From contig NW_011887302.1 in the NCBI RefSeq assembly GCF_000151315.2, positions 801,108 to 865,107 of the forward strand: a stretch of DNA of 64,000 nucleotides. Direction: 5' to 3'. Below are positions 33,391 through 43,907 of the stretch, in pieces. Both the position numbers and the translations under genes were made by a program. Source of the DNA: Capsaspora owczarzaki ATCC 30864. Lineage: Eukaryota; Opisthokonta; Filasterea. Under the pieces are notes generated by a model. It worked only from the letters and a program-made list of their open reading frames with translations, had not been told where the DNA came from and made no database searches. Position 1 is the stretch's first letter. Every line of letters starts with the position of its first letter.

Positions 33391-35943
33391 TCAGAACAGT
33401 GCGAAAACGAGCATGCTGGAGAGACAGAGAAGGACAAGACTCAAACCTGGAACCAGCGTTGTCACACCGTTGCCCTTCACTTTGCCATCGTTGACAACCT
33501 CGAGCTGTTGACTGGGGACTCCAGCGCCCGCGCTGTTGAGGCCGCGCACGTAATACGTGTACGTGCTGTAATTGTGCGCTGACTCGTCCACGTAGGACAT
33601 GCCTGTGACTGTCCATGTGACGGTTGTGGTGGCGTTGAAGCGCGTCAGTTCGTAGCTTGTCGGGGGAGCAATGGCGCTGACAGAGGACAAGGAGTTGATC
33701 GGTGGCGTCCAGTACAGCTTGAGCGCCGTCATGTCGCTCTTGTCGATGGTCAGGTAGTTGCCAGACGCAACGAGATTCGTCAGGCCCTCAACCGTGTGCT
33801 GACGCAAGTACCGATCAATCGAGCAACGCATGCGGCTCATTTGCAGCTTTGAGAACTGCGTCATGCAGTAGAATTGGCTGTAGCCCATAATGTTGCGGTT
33901 TGGCGGGTTGACAAAGCTGGAGCCGTCGCACATGGCGTTTCCATAGCCGTAGTTGGTGCAGGATGTGGTGTAAAAGCTCAGCTGGTTGGAGATGGGGTTG
34001 GTGTCAGAGATGCTAGAAGCAAAAGGCAGACGAGTAGAAGAAGATGTGGAAAAAGTGAGCGACGCCCAATTCAGCGACTAATGAATCACCTGTGATCCAA
34101 CCGTTTCATCAAGAAAACATACAAATCACCAGTATAGGCCTGACCAACCCGAGGAGAGCACGTCTGGCAGTCTCGGGTTGTGAAATCATCGTTGCCCGCG
34201 TTTTGGAAGGTGTGGAACAGTGTCAGGGTATGCCCAATCTGTGTTACAACAGACAGCAAGAAAGGCAGGAAAACGTTAGCCTTCGTGTCTGGCATTCTGA
34301 AAGGACGTTTGCCTTGAAAAAAAAAATCAACGGAGCACTGACCTCATGCGCCAAAGTGGTACCGTTTTGACCAGACATGCCGCCAGCAATACCGGCAGGA
34401 TACAGAAAGTCGTATCGAATCAAAATAAAGCTGGGTGCATCCCAGTCAACAACGCTGGCAATTTGCTCGTGCGGTGGGTAACCAAGTCCCACGATATTCC
34501 CGGCCATTGGAATGACACACACATGAATGTAATTCGGGTCCGTGCCATCCCAAGCCGGAACATTCAGGTCATTCCTGCTCATTCATTCATCAAAAACAGA
34601 TGCACAAGGATGATGGCGCAAAAGATTCAAGGGTGAACAGTGAGCTTCTACCAACTGCGTGCGACAAACCGGAGCAGTGCTCAAAAACGAGCAACATCTT
34701 ACATCACGGAATAGTCAGGGTCGGCCGCATTGAAAGGGGTGTTGGTCCACTTGGTTTTCAGAGCGGTGCTGTGGATGGGCGCATACGAGAACGAGAAGCG
34801 GATTTTGGAATCTCCCGCAGGACTATGTTGATAGTACTCGGCGAGCTTTTCGAGAAGAACGGCGGATTGACTCGAGTCCATTTGCGGATTGGCACCGCTG
34901 GTGTCTGCAAAGTAGTGGAATTTGATCTTGATGGTCGCGGTTGGCCAATCCGAGTCCAAATCCGAGTAGAGGTTTGTAATCTCGCTGAGGAAGCACTCGT
35001 TGTTCACAAAGCCAAAGAAATCCGCTCCTTCCTCCTGCAGGCACGTCGGGACTGTGGGTGAAAACACGGGAGTGCGGTATTCCGGGTATGGCAGGGCTCG
35101 GCGGGACAAAAACCCGTCCTCTGAGCGCCTGTTGGCGTCTTGGAAGGCCTTTCCTCGGAAAAGTTCTTTGGCAAAACAAAAACAAGCACCAAAACCAGCG
35201 CAGAGTAAGTTTGAAACCTCAACGACAGGTTGAGAGATGGGTGAATGTTGGTATCAGCCTTTTGCCGGATGCCCCATTACTCGTATCTTCGTGGAACGAT
35301 CTCTGATCATCACACTCAATGCACCACAATTGTAACTTTGGATCAATGTTACGATTTTACGAAACTGCGAACATGATTTGCGCACTTTGTTTTCTGGGAA
35401 CTGTACTGTTGTTGCCTGCCCTCAACGGAGCAAGCAAGCAAGCAATTCGAATTCCAGGACACTGCAATAGTGATTATGAATTCGCTGACTCTTCATGTCC
35501 ATCAGTGCCACAAAATCGTCCTCCTATTCACTGTTTCATGCACAAAGCTTGTGAAGTGGGACTTTGTTCGATCATCGCGGTTTTTTTTTTCCCCATTTTT
35601 TTTTTTTTCCCATGAGCGGTTTGGCATTGGACGAGGCTTTTTGGTGCGTTGTGCGCTTACTGGCTGCTTCGTCCAGGCCGCACGCATGCTGGTTGAGCAT
35701 GGGGCCAGCTTGCTCGACGAAGGGCTCCTGCGCAACGGCATCCGCTGGGCCAGCGACGCGGCGGAGGAAGGCCGACTTGACCGCGGCCAACATTGGGTCA
35801 CCGCTTCCCTCTGCTTTGGTAGCGACGCCCTTCGCGCGCTGCACTTGCTGAGGGAGCTGCAGTGCGATAACACTGTCCATCGGCGTCATGGCCACCAACA
35901 GCGCCAGCACTGCGACCGCCACAACCTTCGCACTTGGCTGCAT
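33391..35943 (-). CDS. Secreted M43 (pappalysin-like) zinc metalloprotease, likely GPI-anchored
   Basis: Five exons (35943-35661, 35165-34703, 34574-34343, 34238-34090, 34012-33391) joined in frame. Residues 1-28 are a signal peptide (VVAVAVLALLVAM core). A prodomain-like region is followed by the catalytic domain. Its zinc site is built across an exon junction: exon 3 ends LAHE and exon 4 starts IGHTLTLFHTF, giving HExxHxxxxxH. The Met-turn is NIMGYSQFYCMTQF. Cys-rich spacing around DCQTC and SCTNYGYGNAMC fits family M43. A fibronectin-III-like beta-sandwich follows (WTPPINSL, TYYVRGLNSAGAG). The C terminus is a hydrophobic tail (LVPGLSLVLLCLSSMLVFAL) after a small-residue site, which suggests a GPI anchor. 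Its job is probably extracellular protein cleavage or matrix remodelling. Confidence 0.82.
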
Positions 35944-36277
35944 GTCAAACGAATCAGAATCAGACTGAGCTGTACCAGAAAGTCTCAGAATGATGATGTA
36001 CATTGTGTGAGAGAGTAACAGAAAAGTATTGCACTTAGCAAGCTGGAGCTGAAAGATTGATGAGGTGTGCTCGCTGAAAGGCTCTCAGTTTTTTGTTTTT
36101 TCAGGTAAAAAAAGATGTATTGAAAGGATGATTCTCCGCATCTCGGATCTATGCAAGAAGCAACTGGTACAACCTGTTCAGGAAAAATGAATTGAATGAG
36201 TTTGGGGGGGGGGGAAAGGCAGTGAAGAACGAGGAGAAAAGAACGTGCTGAGCCCTGATCATATCTTCAATTTGCCA
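35944..36277. other. Intergenic, protease start / LRR-kinase 3' end
   Basis: 334 bp holding the presumed protease promoter and kinase 3' UTR, including a G run at about 36,204-36,213. Nothing else was recognised. Confidence 0.45.
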
Positions 36278-38696
36278 TCAAGGATCCAATGTAGCAAGGA
36301 GGCGTCCAAAAGACGGACGCTCATCGGCATCGTCATCAAGACACTCGAGCGCGAGGGTGACAATCTCGGTGATGCTCTGCTGCTCTGCCTCGGTTGGTTT
36401 GAGCGCCGAGTCCAGCATCTCAACGAATTTCTGCGTTTTTACAGCCTTTCGCGTATCAAGCTTCAGACGGCTGGTAGGCTTGAGGGCAGTTAACAGCTCC
36501 AGTAGAATCATGCCAAAAGCATAAACGTCCGTTTTGACCGTCATTCTGCCATCGATAAGGAACTCGGGGCACATGTAAACAGCAGTGCCTTGAACGGTCT
36601 GTGTACGAAGGTAGCTCTTCTCATCGAGGTGTTGGGCAGCGCGGACGAGACCAAAATCCGAAACTTTTGCGTTGAAATGCTCATCCAAAAGCACATTGTC
36701 CGTCTTGAGATCGAGATGGAACAGTGCATGGTCAGGGAAGGCTGTCTGGACGTAGTGCATGCCGCGGGCGACATCAGCGGCAATGCCATGGCGCTGAGAC
36801 CAGGTCAGCGGAGGCGTGTTGCTCTTGCGATCCAAGCGATCACGAACCGATCCGTTTGGCATGAACTCGTACACCAGGCATCGCTCGTCGCCTTCCTCTG
36901 CATAAGACAGAATGGCAATAATGTTTGCGTGACGGAATTTCGACAAGGAGTCCAGTTCCGACTTGAATTCGACCGAGCCCTGCTTGGATTCGGCGGACAG
37001 CTTTTTTATGGCAACGCGAGGGCCAGGCAAACTAGCGCCATACACGCGACCAAATGCTCCTTCGCCGAGCAGAGAATCATCAGCAAAATTGTTCGTGGCG
37101 GAGACGAGAGTTGCGAGAGGCACTTGTGGGACGGGTCCGTCAAAGTTCGATGCGGATCCATCAGTAGGTTGATTGTGCTCAAGCACGTCGATCCGATCAA
37201 GGGCTGACTTCAGCTCAAGATCTTTGGCTGTAAGCTCCTGGTCCTTGGCAGCGAGATTTGAACGAAGTTGTTGCAGCTCCTGGTTTTTCGTGGCCAACTT
37301 GCCGCGCAGTTGCAGATTCTCAATTGCTGCGCTTGCTGCGGCACGAGCTGCAATTTGAAAGTTGGCAGGGGACGGAACACGCTGATTGTCAAGGCTATCA
37401 CAGCCGCCACCCAATTCGCAAAGCAGATGAGTCGCTTGTTGTTCATACAAGAATCCAATAAACAAGCAGTCTTACCTAGAGTTACAAATGGTATTGCCCG
37501 TTTGCTTGAGTGCATTTATTCCAGTGTTGGTAAGGAAATTATTGTGCAAACTGTTCACGTCAGATACATCGTCATATTGGAGCCTGAGTCTAACGGCTGT
37601 CAGAGCATCGTGAAGCGATCAATATTTACTCAAGCCTTGTCAGCGTCTTGTTCACTTTGAGTGCCGCAGCGATCGCTTGCGCTCCCGCATCGCCAATCTG
37701 ACTCTGGCGCAGACTGTCCATCCCCTTCATCAGTGAGTACAGTGAATACCCAGCTTCCATGCATCGTGAAGCGATCGATATTTACTCAAGCCTTGTCAGC
37801 GTCTTGTTCACTTTGAGTGCCTCAGCGATCGCTTGCGCTCCCGCATCGCCAATCTGATTCTTGCTCAGACTGTCCGTCCCCTCCACCAGTGAGCAAGCTG
37901 AATTCTCTCTCTGCGGGATCACCCAATCGCATGCAACAGTCAAAGTCCGATGCGTTACTGGAGCTCCTTTAGAGGCTTGTTCACTTTGAGTGCTTCAGCA
38001 ATCGCTGTCGCTCCAGTATCGCCAATCTGATTCGCCCACAGACTGTCCATCCCCTCCATCGGTGAGCACTGAATGCCCTCGGCTGGATCACTCTCTCACG
38101 TGCATCAGTCAAAGTGAGATGCTTTACTAGACCCAGGTCAGCGTTGCGTTCACTTTGAGTGCTGCAGCAATCGCCTGTGCTCCAGCAGCGCCAATCTGAT
38201 TGTTGTGCAGACTGTCCATCCCCTTCATCGGTGAGCCACTCTGAATGCTCTGCCGGTGTCCCTCACTTCAAAAAATCATTTAAAGTGAGATGCCTTACTT
38301 GAGCAGAGTCAGCGTCTTGTTCACTTTGAGTGCTTCAGCAATCGCCTGTGCTCCAGCAGCGCCAATCCGATTCTCAGCCAGACTGTCCACATCCCCCTCC
38401 ATCAGTGAGTACAGTGAATACCCCACTCACATGCATGTTCAAGCGAGATGCCTTACTGGAGCCCAGTCAGCTTCGTGTTCACTTTGAGTGCCTCAGCAAT
38501 CGCCTGCGTTTCAATATCGCTAATCTGCTTGTCATTCAGACTGTTCCCTCCATTCTCGTCAGCACACACACACACGCTGTCAACAACTGTGTTCCAATCA
38601 ACTCGGGCTTTTATCTTACTGGAGCGTTCCACTCGCACTCTTGACCATGTCATACAACTCGCGCTGTCTCTGATTCATATTCTGATACGACAGCAT
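36278..38696 (-). CDS. LRR / coiled-coil / non-RD TKL protein kinase
   Basis: Nine exons give 590 residues: 38696-38620, then six 84-bp LRR exons (38457-38540, 38299-38382, 38128-38211, 37959-38042, 37786-37869, 37630-37713), a short capping exon (37550-37476) and the kinase exon 37394-36278. All internal introns are phase 2. The LRRs are RNase-inhibitor type (NQIGDAGAQAIAEALKVNKT). A coiled coil of about 45 residues (QLRGKLATKNQELQQLRSNL and on) precedes a TKL kinase of the IRAK/Pelle/plant-RLK group: LGEGAFGRVY, VAIKK, Tyr gatekeeper in CLVYEFMPNGS, catalytic loop HLDLKTDNVLL, SDFGLVRA, GTAVYMCPE and KTDVYAFGMILLELL. HRD is replaced by HLD, making it non-RD but with catalytic Asp, Asn and DFG intact. 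There is no signal peptide, and the only frame-compatible splice into the kinase exon skips a hydrophobic stretch, so the protein looks cytosolic. Confidence 0.85.
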
Positions 38697-39037
38697 GGTT
38701 GAACCAACTCAGCAACCAACAATAGACTGTCCCCCCCCTTTCTATTTCCAAATAAACTCAAATCCGCTCAGTTTCAAAGTGACCTGCTTTCGCATCGACT
38801 CTTTCTAGATTCGTGCTCGACATTCATGTTTCATCGTCGGTGAGCAAAAGCAGCGCGAAAACTGAAAATGCTGCTGCCAAGCGCTTGTTGATCTCATTGC
38901 ATTGCCTCCAGTTTCTGAGTGCAGGAACCAAGTGCAAGTATTCTCAGTTGTGTTGCCTACTGTATTTGTAAATCTACTACTGTTATTCCAATTGTCTCAG
39001 AATCATTCCTTTTTTTTTTTCTTTCTTACTTTGCACA
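38697..39037. promoter_or_regulatory. Divergent promoter region, LRR-kinase / Acinus
   Basis: 341 bp between two divergent start codons, with a C run at 38,731-38,739 and a T run just upstream of the Acinus ATG. No TATA box was identified. Function is inferred from position. Confidence 0.45.
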
Positions 39038-40561
39038 ATGCTCGACTTGGCTTCGCTCAAAGTCGCCGACTTGCGACGTGAGTTGCAGGATCGCGGATTG
39101 CCAACGACTGGCTTGAAGAAGGACTTGCTCGACCGACTGACCGAGGTGAGGCGGGGGTGGGGGCGGTTAGAGGGTCATAAATGGTTGAGATCTCGACTGC
39201 AGACCATTGCAGTTGCATTGGTGATCCGTTTCTTGCTGCTTGCTTGCTGCACTTTGCGTTGTATGAGAGTTTGATTGACTGTTCCTGTGGTTAGCATCTG
39301 GCACAGCACCCAGAAGAGGCAGGCGCGGCCGCGTCCAAGACCGAGTCCGAATCGACCGAGTCCGAGTCGACCGAGTCCGCGACTGAGACACAGGGTACCA
39401 ACGACGACCACGCCAAGTCCATCACTCATCAGGAGGCTGAAGAGCAGCCCAATGTCCAGTCAAAGTCAAGCAGTAGCGCAGCCGCCGAGGAGGCACCTGC
39501 ACCAGTGCTAATGAACCAAGGTTTGGATTGCTGTCAATGCAGCTCCAGTGAACCGAGTCTCCCACCTTCCTTCCTCACTTGAAACCTTGTCACTTGTAGA
39601 TGATGATGCTGCTGTCGTGCAAGCACCGATCTCTGCAGATCCGGTCCAGCCAGCTGCTGCTCCCGCTCCGGTATCGCTCAAGCGAGCTCGCGAGGAGGAC
39701 GACGACGACGCAGGTACGATCTCGCCGTTCGAACTAGAACAATCTCTCATCGTGCACGATGACGCTCATCCTCCACTTTCTTTTGTGCAGAGGGCGGAGT
39801 CAAATCCAGCTCCAGTGGCCGCACGTTGCACATTGCCAACTTTTCCAGGCCGTTGACACTAAACCAAGTGAACGAACTGCTTGCACGAACCGGAAAGGTT
39901 GTGCCAGATACGTTCTGGATGGACTCGATCAAGTCTCAGTGCTACGCAACCGTAACTATCTCACTGGCTTGTTTTGTGTGTCCAACCTTCCTCGGTGCAA
40001 TGCATTCACATCGCTTTTTTTGCTTGTGGTTTTCTAGTTTGAAACTGTCGAAGAGGCCAACGCTACCTTTGAGGCCTTGAACGGCATTAACTGGCCTGCT
40101 CACAACATGAAAAAGCTGGTTGTGCAACGTGTGGCCGATGATGCTCGCAAAACAATCGCTCTCACGCCGCCCGTCCAAGGGGCTGCTCCATTACGCGCGC
40201 CTGCAGAACCTGTGGCCCCGAAGACTACGGCAGAGGCCATCGCCAATCTCCCAAAGAACATTGCAAGTCGTCTGGGTCAGGCCTCGGATGCGCCTGTCCA
40301 GCCCACCGCACCTGCAAAGCAAACTGGTAAAGGAAGAGATCGCATTGTTTTTTTTTTTTGCATTTTCTTCATTTTTCTCTCCATCTCACGCTCGCATTCT
40401 CTAATGTACCTGTTCCTGCGTTGCTGCTACTAGGTTCCACCCTTTCCAAGCTCGATTCACTCTTTCGCAAGACCACGGCAGCTCCTCCGATTTACTGGCT
40501 GCCTGTTTCTGATGAGAAAGTGGCAGAAATTCGTGCCAAACGAGAGCAACAAGTTGCCTAG
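39038..40561 (+). CDS. ACIN1: Acinus homologue (SAP, RRM and RNPS1/SAP18-binding motif)
   Basis: Six exons (39038-39145, 39295-39520, 39600-39713, 39791-39951, 40038-40326, 40434-40561) give 341 residues. Residues 1-36 are a SAP DNA-binding motif (SLKVADLRRELQDRGLPTTG). An acidic Ser/Glu-rich linker with TESES repeats follows. The RRM begins RTLHIANFSRPLTLNQVNEL and continues through VPDTFWMDSIKSQCYATF, like the Acinus RRM. Near the C terminus is the RSB motif LDSLFRKTTAAPPIYWLP, which in animals recruits RNPS1 and SAP18 to form the ASAP complex that joins the exon-junction complex. The protein keeps only the functional modules: the long Arg/Ser-rich regions of vertebrate Acinus are absent. 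It is convergent with the COE gene, with 204 bp between stops. Confidence 0.9.
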
Positions 40562-40648
40562 TTCGCCTTTTGAAAATTTGTGTTGTGTTTCCCCCTCCTA
40601 GTCGCTTTGAACAGTTTTAATACCAACAAACCATTTTTTTGACTTTTC

Positions 40649-40702
40649 AACAAACCAACCAAACAACCAACCAAACAACCAACCAAACACCCAACCAAAC
40701 AA
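40649..40702. repeat. (CAAC/CAAA)n microsatellite
   Basis: A run of aacc and aaac tetranucleotides with an apparent 12-bp higher-order period, in the short space between the convergent Acinus and COE genes. Confidence 0.85.
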
Positions 40703-40765
40703 AAACAAAAGACAACCCCCGAAAAGCAATCGCTCGTATGTTGAATCAAGATGCACCAGACACAT

Positions 40766-43700
40766 TTAGCGCGGAGGCGGTTGCATAGGCTTGGCTTGCG
40801 GAGGTCCACTCGGCATGTGTGGCATGGCGCCTGGCATGCCGTAGAACGGGTACATTTGCATCATTGCACGCTGTTGACTGGCATCCATCCCCATGGGAGG
40901 CATGTATCCAAATGCAGGGAAGCCAGATGGCATCATGGCCATTCCCGGAGGAAACCCGGCAACGTTTCCCACAGGCATCATCACGACATGGCCGGGCGGC
41001 GGTTGCATGTGTGCAGGCCGGTCCATGTGAGTTTGCTCTGTCGGTGATGCTGTCGTTCTTGGCATTTGCTGCGAGCGAGGTGCTTGGTGCACACCGCCAT
41101 TTCGTACATCCGGTGAGAGGAATGGCGCAGGTTCCGACGAGGCCAAGCGCAGCGTCTTGGACGGCGGTGCAGCGGGACTGTCGTCGGCAATCTTGGCAAA
41201 CCCACGTTTCTTGGAAGTCGAATCATCCCGCGAAACGAGCTGCGATTCAATCATCTCCACAGTGGCGCTCAGGAGATCCGCCTGTTCCGGAAGGAGACAG
41301 AGAATACCAAAAACCAAGACGCAAAAGCACAAACACACCGAAAAAACAAAATCATAATCAGCATTTCATATTCCTCAACAACATTGCCCCAAGAGACACT
41401 CCGCTCGCCGCGACACATACCGTGTTGTCAAAAGATCGCCGAGAGACACTCTGCACTGCAAGCCTCAAGCGTTGAAGCTGGTAGTCCACAGGGGTCAAGT
41501 TGTACTGGAAGCGAGCAAGCGAGTGGTTTTCACCGCCAAGCTCGTGCGTTTGCACGCCATCAAACAGGACAAGTCGCACGTTGCACGCGGTTCGGCTGCT
41601 TGGCATGGCAACAGAGATGCAAGAGCTCGAGACAAACCAGGTGGAGAGCTGAACAACCTGTTGCATCGAGCTGTTTGCCGCCGCCGCGAGCTTTTGCCGC
41701 ACTTGCATCAGCTCGCTTTGGTCGTTGCTCGTGTCGATGCCGTGATCGACCGCACCAAACACGCCAAAGGCAGACATTTCGGGCGTAAAGCCCTCTCCAA
41801 GCAGCGCGAGCACGGTTCGAACGCTGGTCGGACCCTCGCCTGGAATGAGCGTCGAGCAGGTAACGTGCGCAGCATCTGTCCAAGCAATGAACGAACGAGA
41901 ATCAAAAAAACAACTTGTCAAACGAGCAGACACAAAGCAAACCCACCGACCAACGCGCACAACTTACTCGAGGAAGCAGCGCCCGCAACAGTTCTGCTGT
42001 TGAAAGGTCCAAACGAAGACGGCGCAGATGATTGAGGCGACATTTCTCCAAGTCTACTCGCTCGTGCAAACAAGCTGACTGGGGTGGGTGGCACGTACTG
42101 CGGAACAACGTGGCTCGACGGAGGCCTGGGACTGCTGTGGACCGCGGCGAAATTGGAATGACCACCACTCGGACCACTCGGACGCAAGCCCTGGGCCGGA
42201 GCATGGCTTGCTCTTCTACCCGAGGATCGCTCAAAGCCGTCCTCGTCGTCAAACTCTGCACTCGACTCGTCGCTATCATCATCGTCGTCGTCGCCGTCGC
42301 GGTTGCGGCGGCCAGTCTTGCGACGCAGCGGTACGCGAGACACAGATCGGGATCCAACGGAGGATGGCTGGGGCGATGTCGGCGCGGGATAGGACGCGGA
42401 AGCCGATGGGACCAGCTCCTGCAAGTAAGTGGCTGCTTCGTCAGCTGGCATGCGTGTGAGCGCCTTGCACACGACCCGTCCGACAAAGTCATCGCGTGGC
42501 TTGTGCTTGGAGTTGTTGTGCACAAAAATACCCGGAGTCATGAACGCCACCTCTGACTTGCGCTCGGGGCTGCCGTCCGTCAGGCCGCCGCAACCCAGCG
42601 GGTGTGAGACGAGCGCAAGGCGGAAGCGCCGCGGGTTGCGCGGATTACCCGCAGCCTTGATGCAGTTCTGGTTGATGCGGAACGAGAGGCTGAGCGTGGT
42701 CGGTTCGCGAGCCACGTTGAACGCAAAACTGCTCGGAGGGTTGAGAATGGTTGGGTCTTGTGGCGTGTCTTGACGATTGCCGCATGCCTTGCCTTCCAAG
42801 CATCGCACGCACGTCATTTCGTGGGTGGTTAGCACGCGGCGGGCCGAGTCGAACTTGTCGGTGCCCTCGTACGGAACGAGGCACAACGTGCTTGACTCGA
42901 CGACATACAGATAGAGGCTTGCCGTCGTGGCCTCAAAGCGCAGCGGGCCCCGACGATCGGGGTCTGGGTGGTCTGGGCTGGACGCACAAACGTGAATACT
43001 GAGGTCGTACTTGATGCCGTTTCTGAACACCTCCTCCCCAGTGTGCTGGACGAAGGCACGATCGTCCGCTTGGCGGCGCCTCTTGATCGTCTGCGCGTCA
43101 AACTGGTAGCATTGGATCACGTCGGCGCTGCTCTTGTCGGTCGACTCTTCGATCTGCTCTCGCGTAGCGCTCATGAACGCGGCACATTCTTGCACAAGCC
43201 GAGGAGCGATTGAGTTTTTGAGATACAAAACAAATAAAAAAGAAGCAAAAGACGGGGAAAATCACATACTGGCGTGCGTGACAAAGATGGGCAGCCCAGA
43301 AGCATCGCGGAGTTGGAATCGGAGGAACAGAAAGTTTGACTTGCGCGCTTCCGGTCCAGGATAGGCAGAAACCGAAATCAGACCGATTGCCCGCGAGGTG
43401 TTGAGCTCCGAAGGCTCCGTGATGTGTTCAATATCCTGGAATGTAGAATGATTGTCAGATGAACGTTGACATTTGGGGATCAACAACAGCAACAGCAATG
43501 AGACTTACCGGATGACGAATATCGCCCCTTGGGATTTCTTCCCTGTTGCCAAGTAACAAGACAAACGGAATTCACGATGTAAGCCAACGAAACCACCAGT
43601 ATTTTGGCAAGTTTCATGTTAAAGGTTTTTACATTGGAATCTTGGACGAGTGCGGCCCGCGATCGGTATCATGGGTCTCAATGGTCTCGGCCTCGTCGTT

Positions 43701-43907
43701 TGGAGGCTCCGCAACCACTTGCGCATCAGCATCGTCAACCTCCGTCTCCTGCAGACTACTGCACCATATTTCGTCAGTTCTCGCGTGCTGTGGTACATTG
43801 TTCCATGAAACCCGAGTTTTCTCTTACCTGAGCTGTCCACTCGTATTCCTGAATTTGTCATGCATCTCTCGCTGTTTTGCAGTCATATTATTCTGATCTG
43901 TCAGCAT
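40766..43907 (-). CDS. COE/EBF-family transcription factor with LRR-derived N terminus
   Basis: Seven exons (43907-43828, 43758-43633, 43542-43509, 43435-43270, 43188-41968, 41875-41421, 41281-40766) join without frame breaks to 865 residues. The COE DNA-binding domain (about 105-390) starts ARKSNFLFLRFQLRD. It keeps the zinc knuckle HEMTCVRCLEGKAC with the exact EBF spacing H-x3-C-x2-C-x5-C, then GNRQDTPQDP, NQNCIKAAGNPRNPRRF and FVHNNSKH. A 150-residue disordered acidic/Ser/Pro linker follows. An IPT/TIG domain (about 545-660) starts CSTLIPGEGPTSVRTVLALL. A helix-loop-helix-like segment has VDYQLQRLRLAV and ADLLSATVEMIESQL, parallel to IDYGFQRL and AADLVEAL of EBF1. The tail is Met/Pro-rich. 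Exon 1 matches the first exon of the two LRR genes in this window and exon 2 resembles an eroded LRR. The frame is open upstream to 44030 (acidic, no ATG), so an extra 5' exon is possible. Confidence 0.9.

Noticed and set aside
33391-35943. Leishmanolysin (M8) identity for the metalloprotease
   Set aside because: The HExxHxxxxxH spacing and the Met-turn context fit M43 pappalysin-like enzymes. M8 has a long insert before its third zinc ligand.
37395-37475. A transmembrane helix in the LRR-kinase (hydrophobic ANWVAAVIALTISVF frame)
   Set aside because: That frame cannot be joined to the kinase exon without a frame break. The phase-2 acceptor at 37,395 excludes it from the mRNA.
43188-43228. 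COE exon 5 starting at an upstream in-frame Leu codon near 43,228
   Set aside because: No splice acceptor occurs there. The acceptor at 43,189 fits the phase-1 donor of exon 4 and restores the conserved frame.
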